A DNA stretch of 64,000 nt from CAZAAW01 sp964483325 (GTDB lineage Bacteria; Pseudomonadota; Alphaproteobacteria; Rhizobiales; Kaistiaceae), in contig CAZAAW010000004.1 of NCBI GenBank assembly GCA_964483325.1, positions 91,105 through 155,104 on the forward strand, read 5' to 3'. The position numbers and the translations under genes were made by a program. The notes below the pieces were generated by a model. That model had not been told where the DNA came from, made no database searches, and was given only the letters and a program-made list of their open reading frames with translations. The first letter of the stretch is position 1. Each line of letters begins with the position of its first letter. Below, piece after piece: positions 24,930-34,300 of this stretch.

Positions 24930-26975
24930 ATGAGTGCGCGGAGTTCAATGCGGGCGCTGCTGACGCTCGTTGGCATGGCGACGGCTTCCGCTGCGCTGGC
25001 GCAGGCCCCCGCGGCGCCAGCCCCGGACAGCTATGTCGGGCATCTGATCGAGACCGCCCGCACGCTGCTGGAGCCCGGCGACACGCGCGACCCAGCACGC
25101 GCCTCGCGCGCCCTCGACGAAGCCGCGCAGATCGGCGACCCCGATGCGATGGAGATGCTGGCGGATCTCTATATGCGCGGCGACGGCGTCGATGCCGATC
25201 CGGCCCGCGCCGAGGAACTGCTGCTGCGCGCCGCGAGCCTCGGCCGGACCAGGACGGCAAGCTTCGCGCTTGGCATGCTCTACAACCAGCCGGGGCCCCT
25301 GCACAGCCCGGCCAAGGCAAGCGTTTCCTTCGATACGGCGGCAGCGGCCGGCAATTCCGCGGCCATGGTCGAGCTCGCCCGGCTGCTGATCGCCGGCGGC
25401 GACGTGCCCGTCGACCTGCCGCGGGCGCGGCAGCTCGTGACCTCCGCCATCGCCAATGACGAGGTCGCCAGCGGTGCCGAAGTCCTCGGCGACATCCTGC
25501 GAATGCCCGGCCCGGATCAGAAGCTCTGGCAGGCAGCCGCTGCCTACCGCCGCGCCGCCGATGCCGGCAACGCCGACGCCATGCTGAAGCTCGCCAGCAT
25601 GGTGGCCGTCGGCCAGGGCTACGCCCGCAGTCCCATCCTGGCGCAGCGCCTGATCGAAACGGCGATCGCCTCCGGCCATGAGAGCGCCGGCCTCGAGGCG
25701 CTTGGCGACTTCTACATGCTGCCGGCCGAGTTTCACGAGGAGAAGCTGGCGGCCGAGGCCTATGAGAAGGCCGCCGATGCCGGCAACGGCGCCGCCATGC
25801 TCAAGCTGGCGGCCCTCTATGTCGACGGCCGCGGCGTGACGGCCAGCTTCAGCCGCGCCCGCCAGACGATCAACCGCGCCATCGATGCGGGCGAGGTCGC
25901 CGCCGGCTCGCGCATGCTGGGCGACCTCTACCGGGCGCCCGGTCCCAACCAGGATTTCGACGCCGCCGCAAAGGCCTATCAGGCCGCCGCCGATGCCGGC
26001 GACACCACCTCCATGGTGCGGCTGGCGCACATGCTGTGGTCGAAGACGGAGCTGCCGGTCGACTACAGCCGTGCCACGTTGCTGCTGGAGCAGGCGATCA
26101 GCGCCGGCGATTTCGCGGCCGCCGGCGAGGAGATGGGCGATCTCTACATCGCCAGCGACATCAACCGCGCCATCGGCGGCTACCAGAAGGCCGCCGACGC
26201 CGGCAACGCCTCGGCGGCGATAAAGCTGGCGCGCATCTTCATGGGCACCGACGCCGGCGAGCCGCGCTTTGCCGACGCGGAGAAGCTCCTGCAGCGCGCT
26301 GCCGATGCCGGCTCCGCCGACGCGTGGGAAGCTCTCGGCGATCTCCGCCAGACCGAAGGCAGCCCCCTCCACGACGTCAACGGCGCGGCATCCGCCTATG
26401 GCAAGGCGGCCGCCGCCGGCAGCGCCGCGGCGGCCGGCAAGCTGGCGGTGATGCTGGCCGATCGCAAGGATCTGCCGGCCGACTATGACCGGGCGATAGG
26501 GCTGTTCCGGCAGGCCGTGGCAGGCGGCGAAGTCATGCCGTCGGCCGAATGGCTGGGCGGGCTTTATCTCAACTACCCGCCGCCCGGAAACCCGAAGGAA
26601 GCTCGGCATTATTTCGAGATCGCCGCCGAGGCCGGCAGCGGCCGGGCCGATCTCGAAGTGGCGCGCCTGGCAAGCCCGGGCTATGCCGAGCCGGTCGAAC
26701 GCCGGGTCATGGTCGACCATCTGCGCAGCGCCGCGGAGCGCATGGATCCCAAGCAGGTCGCCATCGCCATGATGCAGCTTGACGCCGACGCCCTGCTGGC
26801 GGCGACACAGCAGATGCTGGCCGATGCCGGCTTGCGCGTCGCGGTCGACAGCCAGCACGGGCCGCAGACCCGCAATGCCATCGCCACCTTCTGCAAGCGC
26901 CGGCAGCTCTCCTGCGAGACGACCTTCATCACGCTCGAGCTGCTCGAGGCGCTGCTGACCGACCGGCGCGCTTGA
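24930..26975 (+). CDS. Periplasmic Sel1-like repeat protein
   Basis: 681 residues. Signal peptide at about residues 1-25 (RALLTLVGMATASAALAQ). Then about a dozen Sel1/TPR-like units carrying AA-AG-AAAM-LA signatures such as KAADAGNGAAMLKLAALYVD and RAADAGSADAWEALGDLRQT. The last 60 residues (DAGLRVAVDSQHGPQTRNAI, then FCKRRQLSC) resemble a peptidoglycan-binding-like cap. CAGGAG sits 9 bases before ATG 24930. AlgK-like scaffold proteins in exopolysaccharide machines have this build, so a scaffolding role for the cluster's export or polymerisation complex is a reasonable inference, not a demonstrated one. Confidence 0.85.
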   Translation: MSARSSMRALLTLVGMATASAALAQAPAAPAPDSYVGHLIETARTLLEPGDTRDPARASRALDEAAQIGDPDAMEMLADLYMRGDGVDADPARAEELLLRAASLGRTRTASFALGMLYNQPGPLHSPAKASVSFDTAAAAGNSAAMVELARLLIAGGDVPVDLPRARQLVTSAIANDEVASGAEVLGDILRMPGPDQKLWQAAAAYRRAADAGNADAMLKLASMVAVGQGYARSPILAQRLIETAIASGHESAGLEALGDFYMLPAEFHEEKLAAEAYEKAADAGNGAAMLKLAALYVDGRGVTASFSRARQTINRAIDAGEVAAGSRMLGDLYRAPGPNQDFDAAAKAYQAAADAGDTTSMVRLAHMLWSKTELPVDYSRATLLLEQAISAGDFAAAGEEMGDLYIASDINRAIGGYQKAADAGNASAAIKLARIFMGTDAGEPRFADAEKLLQRAADAGSADAWEALGDLRQTEGSPLHDVNGAASAYGKAAAAGSAAAAGKLAVMLADRKDLPADYDRAIGLFRQAVAGGEVMPSAEWLGGLYLNYPPPGNPKEARHYFEIAAEAGSGRADLEVARLASPGYAEPVERRVMVDHLRSAAERMDPKQVAIAMMQLDADALLAATQQMLADAGLRVAVDSQHGPQTRNAIATFCKRRQLSCETTFITLELLEALLTDRRA

Positions 26976-27027
26976 GCGCCGCGCCAGGCCCCGACCATCT
27001 CCCCGCGACTATCAAGGATCCGGAACA

Positions 27028-27993
27028 ATCAGCAGCAAGCGTCTCGTCCTGCATATCGGCGTCCACAAGACGGGATCGACGGCCATCCAGTATTACCTGT
27101 GGCGCAACGCGGCGGCGCTGCGCCGCCGCGGCGTGCTCTATCCCCTGGCCGGCCGTCCCCAGAATCCGGATATCGCCTATGGCCATCACGAGATCGCCTG
27201 GGCGCTGCTCGGCCATGGCGAGGTCGGCCCCGATGTGCTGACCCATCTCTCCACCGAGATCTTTGCCACCGATGCCCACACGATCATCCTCAGCTCGGAG
27301 GAATTCGACCGGCTGAACGACGCGCAGGTGGCAAAGCTCGCTTCGTTCTTCCCTGCCGAGACACAGGTGGTGATGTTCTACCGCCGCCAGTCCGACATCG
27401 TGCAGGGGCTGTATGGAACGGAGATCGTTTCCATCGGCAATCAGGACAGCATCGAGGCCTTCATCGCCGGCTTCACCAGCGAGCTCCATTTCGACCGCCT
27501 GGCGCAGCGATGGGCCGCCCATGTCGGCGCCGGCAACGTCCTGGCGCGGGCCTATGACCGCCGGACATTTCCCGACGGCGACATCGTGCCGGCCTTTCTC
27601 GATCTCATCGGGCTGGGCGGATACAGGCCCCTGCCCGAGGGTCCGAATTTCAATGTCAGCCTGCCCTGGTACGCCGCCCGAACGGTCCAGCGCATGTGGG
27701 CCCTGGGCTGGCCGCCATCCCTGATCCAGCAGGCGACATACGCCTTGGGGCGGCTGAAGGGTCCCTCGGCCAATGCCGCCGATTTCATGCTGCCTTCGGC
27801 GGTGGCGGCCTTCGATGCCTCCTTTGCCGAGTCCAATGCGGCCTTTCAGGCCGCCTTCGCCGCGGATCAGCCGGCAATAGTGCCGGCACCGCCGCGCAGC
27901 GACGCCGACTGGCTTGCCGCCCATCGCGAGCCCTATGGCGACCTGCGCCTGTTGACCGAAACCCTTACCGAAGCGTTACAACAACTGCCGTAG
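27028..27993 (+). CDS. Sulfotransferase-like protein with no canonical start codon
   Basis: About 321 residues. The N-terminal segment KRLVLHIGVHKTGSTAIQ is the 5'-phosphosulfate-binding loop of sulfotransferases and must be translated. Yet there is no ATG, GTG or TTG in frame between the stop at 26956 and GTG 27133, which lies after the loop. The best candidate is ATC 27028, with AAGGA 9 bases upstream, giving SSKRLVLHIG. CTG 27049 is weaker. Alternatively, TTG 26972, which overlaps the Sel1-gene stop as TTGA, starts another frame that would need a -1 shift. Later features include LSSEEFDRLND. It probably sulfates a glycan or is a degenerate relative. Confidence 0.7.
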   Translation: MSSKRLVLHIGVHKTGSTAIQYYLWRNAAALRRRGVLYPLAGRPQNPDIAYGHHEIAWALLGHGEVGPDVLTHLSTEIFATDAHTIILSSEEFDRLNDAQVAKLASFFPAETQVVMFYRRQSDIVQGLYGTEIVSIGNQDSIEAFIAGFTSELHFDRLAQRWAAHVGAGNVLARAYDRRTFPDGDIVPAFLDLIGLGGYRPLPEGPNFNVSLPWYAARTVQRMWALGWPPSLIQQATYALGRLKGPSANAADFMLPSAVAAFDASFAESNAAFQAAFAADQPAIVPAPPRSDADWLAAHREPYGDLRLLTETLTEALQQLP

Positions 27994-28197
27994 AATGCTC
28001 ATGCGCGGTCCGACTTCCTTCACCTGGCGGTGTTAACCGTACCCACTGACCCCGGCTGCCGGTCGCCGGCCGCAAGTTTCCACTGCCATTGAGTTGGATT
28101 AGATTGAATTCCCGAGAGATAGGGCCGCAATCCGGACTTTCCGGCCGGCGGACATCCGGTTTCCCGGCAGCAGACCGAAGATGGGCCTGATTCCGCC

Positions 28198-30330
28198 GTG
28201 TTGCATCTGAATCCCTCGCAGCCCCCCGAGCCGGACACGCAGCGCTTCGATGTCGTCCATGCGGCGGATCTGACCCGGCCCGGCAACGATACGCTGCGCA
28301 TCGCCCGCGAGGCGGCCGTCCAGCATGCGGCCGGCCTCAGCGTCGGGCTGCTGCACCTGCCCTTCAGCACCGGCGGGCGCATCGCGCCGGATCTCCAGCG
28401 CTGCACGCGGCTCGGCGACGCCGATCCCGTCAATCCGAACAGGCCGGTGCGCGCCCGGCTCCTGGTCCTCAACGCAGCCTTTGCCGGACAGCAGATGCCG
28501 GCGGCGCTGCGGCAGGTGACCGCCGACCGGACCGTGATCCTCGTCGACCGCGCCCCGCAGAACAAACTGCCTGCCGAACGCTGGTTTTCCGGCAACGTAA
28601 CATGGGCGCCCACGGATGCAGCCGTGCGCGGCGCCCTCGCCCCGCTCGCCGGCGACCTGCTGGACGCGGCCGACTGGCCGATCCCGGCCGCCACGGCCGA
28701 TCCGGAGGTCACCGACCGCGGCTTCGAGAGGCTGCCGGTCATCGGCACGCTGGCGGAGGAGGATGGCTGGCCGGACGACCGCGACACGCTGGCCCGGCTC
28801 TATCCTCTTGACGGCTCGCTTGACGTGAAGCTGCTCGGGCCGCTGCCGAAGCGGCTGACCGCCGGCTGGCGGACGACCGGCTGGGACATTCTCGACAGCG
28901 GCGACATTTCCGTCGAGCGCTTCCTGGCAAAGCTCGACATCTTCGCCTTCTACCCCGCCAGGGCGGACGCGGCGGTGCCGCTGGCGACGATCGCTGCGGC
29001 CATGGCGGCCGGCAAGGTCGTGGTGCTGCCCTCCTCGCTGCGCAGCCGGTTCGGCTCCGGCGCCATCTATTGCGAAGCCGGCGAAGTCGGCGAAACGATC
29101 CGCCGGCTGGTCCTTGATCCCGTCATCCTGCGCGTCGTCCGCCGCGCCGCCCTCCGCCACGCGACAGTGGCTTTCTCGCCTAATGCCTATCGCACGCGGA
29201 TGGAAGACCTTCTCGGCCTCGCCATGCCGGAGCCGGCGACGCCGACACTGTTCCGCGGCCGGCGGCGCCCGCGGGCGCTGTTCCTCTCGGCCAACGGCAC
29301 CGGCATGGGCCATGTCGCGCGCCAGCTCGCCATTGCCCGGCGCGCTTCCGGGCTCGACCCGGTCTTCGTGACCATGACGCCGACCGTGGACATCGTCCGC
29401 GCCTTCGGCTTTGCCGCCGAATATCTGCCGAGCCACGGCTATATCGGTGCCGATCTGGCGCAATGGGATGCCTGGTACCGCACCGAGCTCGGCTTCCTGA
29501 TCGACGCCCATGCGGCCGAGCTCGTGGTGTTCGACGGCAATTATGCGACGCCGGGCCTCGTCGGCGCCGTGGGCTCGCGCGGCAATTGCCGCCTCGCCTG
29601 GATCCGGCGCGGCATGACCGGCAAGGCGACGATCCCGCACCTTGAGACGGCGGGCTATTTCGACCTCATCATCGAGCCGGGCGAACTGGCCGAGGAACGC
29701 GATACCGGCATCACCGCGCAGCGGCGATCGGAAGTCCTGATGGTCGACCCGATCCGGCTGCTGGAGGCCGACGACCTGCTGCCACGCGCCGAAGCCGCCG
29801 CCATGCTCGGCCTCGACCCGCGCAAGCCGGCCGTGCTGGTGCAGCTCGGCTCCGGCACCAATCGCGACATCATCGTCCTCGCCAACCGCATCATCGGCGA
29901 GCTGTCGCGCATCCCCGATCTGCAGATCGTCATGGCCGAATGGTCGATCGCCTCGGTGCCCCTGTCGCTGTGGCCGAATGTGCGGGTCATGACGGGCTTC
30001 CCGTTCAGCCAGTATTTCCGCGCCTTCGATTTCTCCATAGCTGCGGCCGGCTACAATACCTTCCATGACGTCATCGCCTTCGAGCTGCCGACCATCTTCG
30101 TCCCCAACACGGCCCCGGGTATGGACGACCAGGCAGCCCGGGCGGAATTCGCGCAGGACATGGGCATGGCGCTGTCGCTGACCCCGGAGCGGTTCGAGGA
30201 GCTGGGAGCGATGATCAAGGTCCTGATGACCGAGCCGGCGCGCGAGTTCATCCGCTCCAACTGCCGCAGCAGCCTCATCCGCAACGGTGCCGCCGCAGCC
30301 GCCAGCGCGCTGACGGAGCTGGCGGCGTGA
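28198..30330 (+). CDS. Glycosyltransferase with MurG-like GT-B C-terminus
   Basis: 710 residues from GTG 28198. The N-terminal half (residues 1-340) looks like a GT4-type fragment, with VKLLGPLPKRLTAGW and LDIFAFYPARADAAVPLATI. The C-terminal half (residues 355-705) is GT28/MurG-like: LFLSANGTGMGHVARQLAIA with the glycine-rich acceptor loop, VLVQLGSGTNRDI, and the nucleotide-sugar end AAAGYNTFHDVIAFELPTIF then VPNTAPGMDDQAARA. It likely transfers a sugar within the glycan cluster; donor and acceptor are unknown. The stop overlaps the next gene's start by 4 bases (30327-30330). A 204-base gap before it may carry a promoter, though I see no clear -35/-10 pair. Confidence 0.82.
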   Translation: MLHLNPSQPPEPDTQRFDVVHAADLTRPGNDTLRIAREAAVQHAAGLSVGLLHLPFSTGGRIAPDLQRCTRLGDADPVNPNRPVRARLLVLNAAFAGQQMPAALRQVTADRTVILVDRAPQNKLPAERWFSGNVTWAPTDAAVRGALAPLAGDLLDAADWPIPAATADPEVTDRGFERLPVIGTLAEEDGWPDDRDTLARLYPLDGSLDVKLLGPLPKRLTAGWRTTGWDILDSGDISVERFLAKLDIFAFYPARADAAVPLATIAAAMAAGKVVVLPSSLRSRFGSGAIYCEAGEVGETIRRLVLDPVILRVVRRAALRHATVAFSPNAYRTRMEDLLGLAMPEPATPTLFRGRRRPRALFLSANGTGMGHVARQLAIARRASGLDPVFVTMTPTVDIVRAFGFAAEYLPSHGYIGADLAQWDAWYRTELGFLIDAHAAELVVFDGNYATPGLVGAVGSRGNCRLAWIRRGMTGKATIPHLETAGYFDLIIEPGELAEERDTGITAQRRSEVLMVDPIRLLEADDLLPRAEAAAMLGLDPRKPAVLVQLGSGTNRDIIVLANRIIGELSRIPDLQIVMAEWSIASVPLSLWPNVRVMTGFPFSQYFRAFDFSIAAAGYNTFHDVIAFELPTIFVPNTAPGMDDQAARAEFAQDMGMALSLTPERFEELGAMIKVLMTEPAREFIRSNCRSSLIRNGAAAAASALTELAA

Positions 30331-31370
30331 ACGCCGGCGGCAGGCCATCGGCCGGCATGCGCATGGCCCGGCTCGTCGCCGGGGCCCGCTCTGCCGCGTC
30401 GCAGGAGGAGGAGCAGGCCGAGATCCGCCGGCTGCGGGAACGCGTGCAGTTCCTCTACCGGATGATCGAGGGCCTGACGGGCGTGCTGCGCGCGGTGGGC
30501 GAGCGCGCCGGCCTGCCGCCGCCGACCGTCGTCGTGCCGCAGCTGCGCGAACCGGTGCCGGCCCCGGTCGTCCCGGCGCCGCCGCCGCCGATCGCCTCGG
30601 AGAGCTGGTGGCCGCTGGGCAGCACGCCGGAGACGCCGTTGGTGCCAGCTCCCGGCAATGCCAGCTTCGCCCTCACCGACGCCACCGTGACGGCCGTATC
30701 GGTCTTCGGCCGGCGCGGCGCCGACCTCGACCGCATCGTCGGCACCATCAGCGAGCGCCAGCGCGACACGCAGAACATGCTGCCGGTGTTCCTGACCGAC
30801 TCGTCCGACTTCGACGCCTTCAAGCGCCGCGGCTTCATCTTCGAGTACTTCCCCGAGGAGGTTTACGGCAGCGGCGAGATGCGCCGCCGCAATGCCCGCA
30901 CCATCGCCCGGCTGCGCCTCCTCGAGCTCAAGTGGAACTTCGCCGCGACGATCCATCTGGACGCCGCCGAGCCGGCCGATGCCGCCGCCACCAGCCCCCG
31001 CAATGTCATCGACCTGCCGCGGCGGGGCGAAGCGGCAGCGTCCCCCGGCCGGACATCCCGGAAGAAAGGCCCGTCGGCCAGGAAGGCAGGGGACGGACGC
31101 ATGAAGGAAAGCAGCAGCCCGCAGCCGGGGCGCGGCAAGGCCGCCGCCGTATCGGACAAGGACGTCGAACTGGTCCGCGCCAGCGGCCTCTTCGACGAGG
31201 CTTGGTATCTGGAGCGCTACCCCGACGTCGCCGCGGCCGGCATCGATCCGGTCCGGCACTATCTGGAGACCGGCGCCGCCGAAGGACGCGACCCCAGCCC
31301 GTTGTTCAACACGCGCTTCTACGCCGGCCAGATGGCGGCGGACAGCGAGGCCGCCGGCAGCAAGGCGTAA
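30327..31370 (+). CDS. Glycan-cluster protein with coiled coil and one FD-x-x-WY repeat (unknown function)
   Basis: 347 residues, not a recognised enzyme. Residues 24-65 are a predicted coiled coil (EEEQAEIRRLRERVQFLYRM), followed by a Pro-rich linker (75-100). Residues 117-180 (VSVFGRRGADLDRIVGTISE, then NMLPVFLTDSSDFDAFKRRG) resemble the opening of a GT-A fold without a visible DxD. A basic Ser/Lys/Arg linker (225-275) leads to a repeat at 284-330: LFDEAWYLERYPDV, HYLETGAAEGRDPSPLF. The repeat is the same as in the neighbouring giant glycosyltransferases. ATGA overlap with the previous gene and a 5-base gap to the next show it is part of one operon. Confidence 0.75.
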   Translation: MNAGGRPSAGMRMARLVAGARSAASQEEEQAEIRRLRERVQFLYRMIEGLTGVLRAVGERAGLPPPTVVVPQLREPVPAPVVPAPPPPIASESWWPLGSTPETPLVPAPGNASFALTDATVTAVSVFGRRGADLDRIVGTISERQRDTQNMLPVFLTDSSDFDAFKRRGFIFEYFPEEVYGSGEMRRRNARTIARLRLLELKWNFAATIHLDAAEPADAAATSPRNVIDLPRRGEAAASPGRTSRKKGPSARKAGDGRMKESSSPQPGRGKAAAVSDKDVELVRASGLFDEAWYLERYPDVAAAGIDPVRHYLETGAAEGRDPSPLFNTRFYAGQMAADSEAAGSKA

Positions 31371-31375
31371 GCGGC

Positions 31376-34300
31376 GTGCGCCTCGCCATCGTCGCCCACC
31401 TCTTCTACGAGGACATAGCGATCGACCTGCTCGATCGCATCGCGGCCGTGGCGCCGGATGCCGATCTGTTCGTCACCGGCCCCGTTCCCTTCGGCCCGGC
31501 GCTGCGCCGCCGGCTGGAGCAGCATGGCAATGTCCGCATCCTGCCGCGGGTCGATGCCGGCCGCGATGTCGGGTCGTTCCTTGCCGCGCTGCGCGTCCTC
31601 GCCGCGGAAGGCTACGATCTCTTCTGCAAGCTCCACACCAAGCGCGGCCTGTCGCCTTATGCCAGCCTTTGGCGCGCCGCCCTGCTCGACGGGACGCTGG
31701 CATCCCGGCCTCAGTTCGAGGCGGTCCTGCGGGCCTTCGCCGACGAGCCGCGTCTCCTCGCCGCCGGTCCGGCGGAAGTCTATGTTTCGGCCCTGCAGCA
31801 CATGTATCGCAATGCGCCGCAGGTCGAGCGGCTCGCCCGCATCTGCTTCCCGGCCCGCGATCTGCCGCCCGACTGGGGTTTTTTCGCCGGCACCATGTTC
31901 TGGGGGCGGGTGGCGCATTTCGCCAGGCTGACCGCGCCGCTGGATTTCAAGGTGACGCTCGAAACCGATCCGGCCGTCACCGACGGGGCGACATCGCACG
32001 CCTTCGAGCGCCTCTTCGGCATGGTCGGCATGGCGCCCGATGCCCGCATCGGCCTGATCGACGGCGATGCCGTAAACGTATACGCAGCGCCCGGTCCGCT
32101 TGGGGACCGGCTCGACCAGCGGCTGGCCCGCCGCAGCCTGGCCGCCACGACGGCCCGGGAAGCCAGCACGCCGGCGGCGGAAAACCCGCTGATCCACTAT
32201 ATCCGCCACGCCGACACCACCGAGCTCGACCCCAATCCGCTGTTCCACAGCGCCTGGTACAGGGCCGCCAATCCGGATGCAGCGGCCAACCCGCTGCTCC
32301 ACTTCCGCGAGATCGGCGAGGCGCAGAACCGCAACCCGAGCCCGCTCTTCGACGTGCGGACCTACAAGGGCCGGCACCGCTCCCTGCTCAAGGCGGCGGG
32401 AAGCCTTCTGGCCCATCACCTGGAGCAGGCGGAGACCCTGCCGGCCAGCGCCGCCTCGACCGTCCTCATACCGGAATGGCCGGGCCCGCCGCGTCTCGAT
32501 CCGGCCATCGAACGCGCCTTCCTCGCCTATGTCGACGCCCTGCCGGAAGCGACGCGGCTGGAAGCGGCCGGCCGGCTGGTCAGCGTTGTCCTGGTCGGGA
32601 CCGAGGCCGGCCCCGAGCTCGAGAACAGCCTGCGCGCCGTACTCCTCCAGACGCATACCCGGCTCGAGCTTCTCATTGCCGGGCCCATCGGCCGCCGCCC
32701 CCTGCCGGGCCGGCTTTTCGCCGACGAGCGGATCCGCTGGGTCGGCAGCGACGGCGACCGCCCCGGCGGCTGGCGCAATGATGCGCTGGCGGCCGCCCGC
32801 GGCGAGCTCATCGCCTATCTCGAAAGCGGCCGGGAATGGCACCGGCACTTCCTGGAGACGATGGTCCTCTTCATGGAGGCGGAAAAGCTCGATGCCGCCA
32901 CCGCCCTGTCGCGCAGCGAATCCGGCGGCACGTCGTCCTTCATGGGGCAGCAGTTCGACTGGCAGACCTGCCTCGACCACAACATCGTCGACCTCAACAC
33001 CTTCGTGCATCGCGCCAGCCTGGTGCGTACCCTCGGCGGCTTCGATCCGGCCCTGCCGCGCGGCGCCACATGGGAGCTTGTGCTGCGCTATGGTCGCGGC
33101 CGCCGGGTCGGCTTTGCGCCGGTTCTTGCCTGCGAAAGCGGCGGCGAGGCGGGCGCCGATGCCGACCTCGCTGTCATCCCCAAGCTGGTTCACCTGCGCG
33201 ACGATCAGTCCGGCACCGGCGATCCGGCCGCGGCGCTGACCCTCCACATCGCCATCAAGACGGCCGCACCGCGCCACGCCACGCAGGAATGGGGCGACGC
33301 GCATTTCGCCGAGGGGCTGCGCGCCGCGTTGACCGAGCTCGGCCATGAGGCGCGGATCGACTTTCGCGGCGAATGGGACAACCACCGCGACACGCCCGAC
33401 GACGTGGTCATCGTCCTGCGCGGCCTGATCCGCTACCGCCCACGTCCAGAGGAGGTGAACCTGCTCTGGCTGATCAGCCATCCCGATCAGGTCGGCTTCG
33501 ACGAGATGGACGACTACGATCAGGTCTGCGTGGCGTCGCTGTCCTATGCGCGCCTGCTCCGGCACGTGCTGGCAAAGCCCGTCGGCGCCCTGCTGCAGGC
33601 GACCGATCCCGGCCGCTTCCGGCCCGGCCAGCATGATGAGGCGATCGAAGGCGAAGCGCTCTTCGTCGGCAATGGCCGCGGCCGCGAGCGGCCGATGCTG
33701 CGCTGGGCGGTCGAGGCCGGCATCGACCCGGTCGTCTTCGGCGAAGGTTGGGACGACGTTCTGCCGGAGCACCTGATCGCCGGCGGACGGATCGACAATG
33801 CGCGCCTGCCCGGCCTCTACCATGATGCCGGTGCCGTGCTGAACGACCATTGGGAGGCGATGCGCGAATACGGCTTCGTCTCCAATCGCGTCTTCGATGT
33901 CCTGGCCGCAGAAGGCGCGCTGGTGTCGGATGAGGTCTCGGCCATCGGCGAGCTTTTCGGCGATGCCGTGCCGATGGTCGGCGACGCCGCCGCGCTGGCC
34001 GAGGCCGTTCGCCGGCTTCCGGACCACAACGCCCAGCACCTTCTGGCGGATTTCGTCAGGCAGGAGCACAGCTTCGACCGCCGCGCCGAACAGATCAGCG
34101 CCGGCATCGCTGGGCTTCTCGGTCTCGCGGCGCCGGCCATCCGGACCGTCAGACGCTATCAGGGTGAAACCCGGCCAGCGCTCCGCGTCCACGCCATTGC
34201 CGGCCACACCGCGTTCGGGTTCGACGCCGTTGCCTATCTGCGGCTGATCGCACCGATGACGCATGACAGCGCGCATGCCATCGACTTCACGGTCGGCCGG

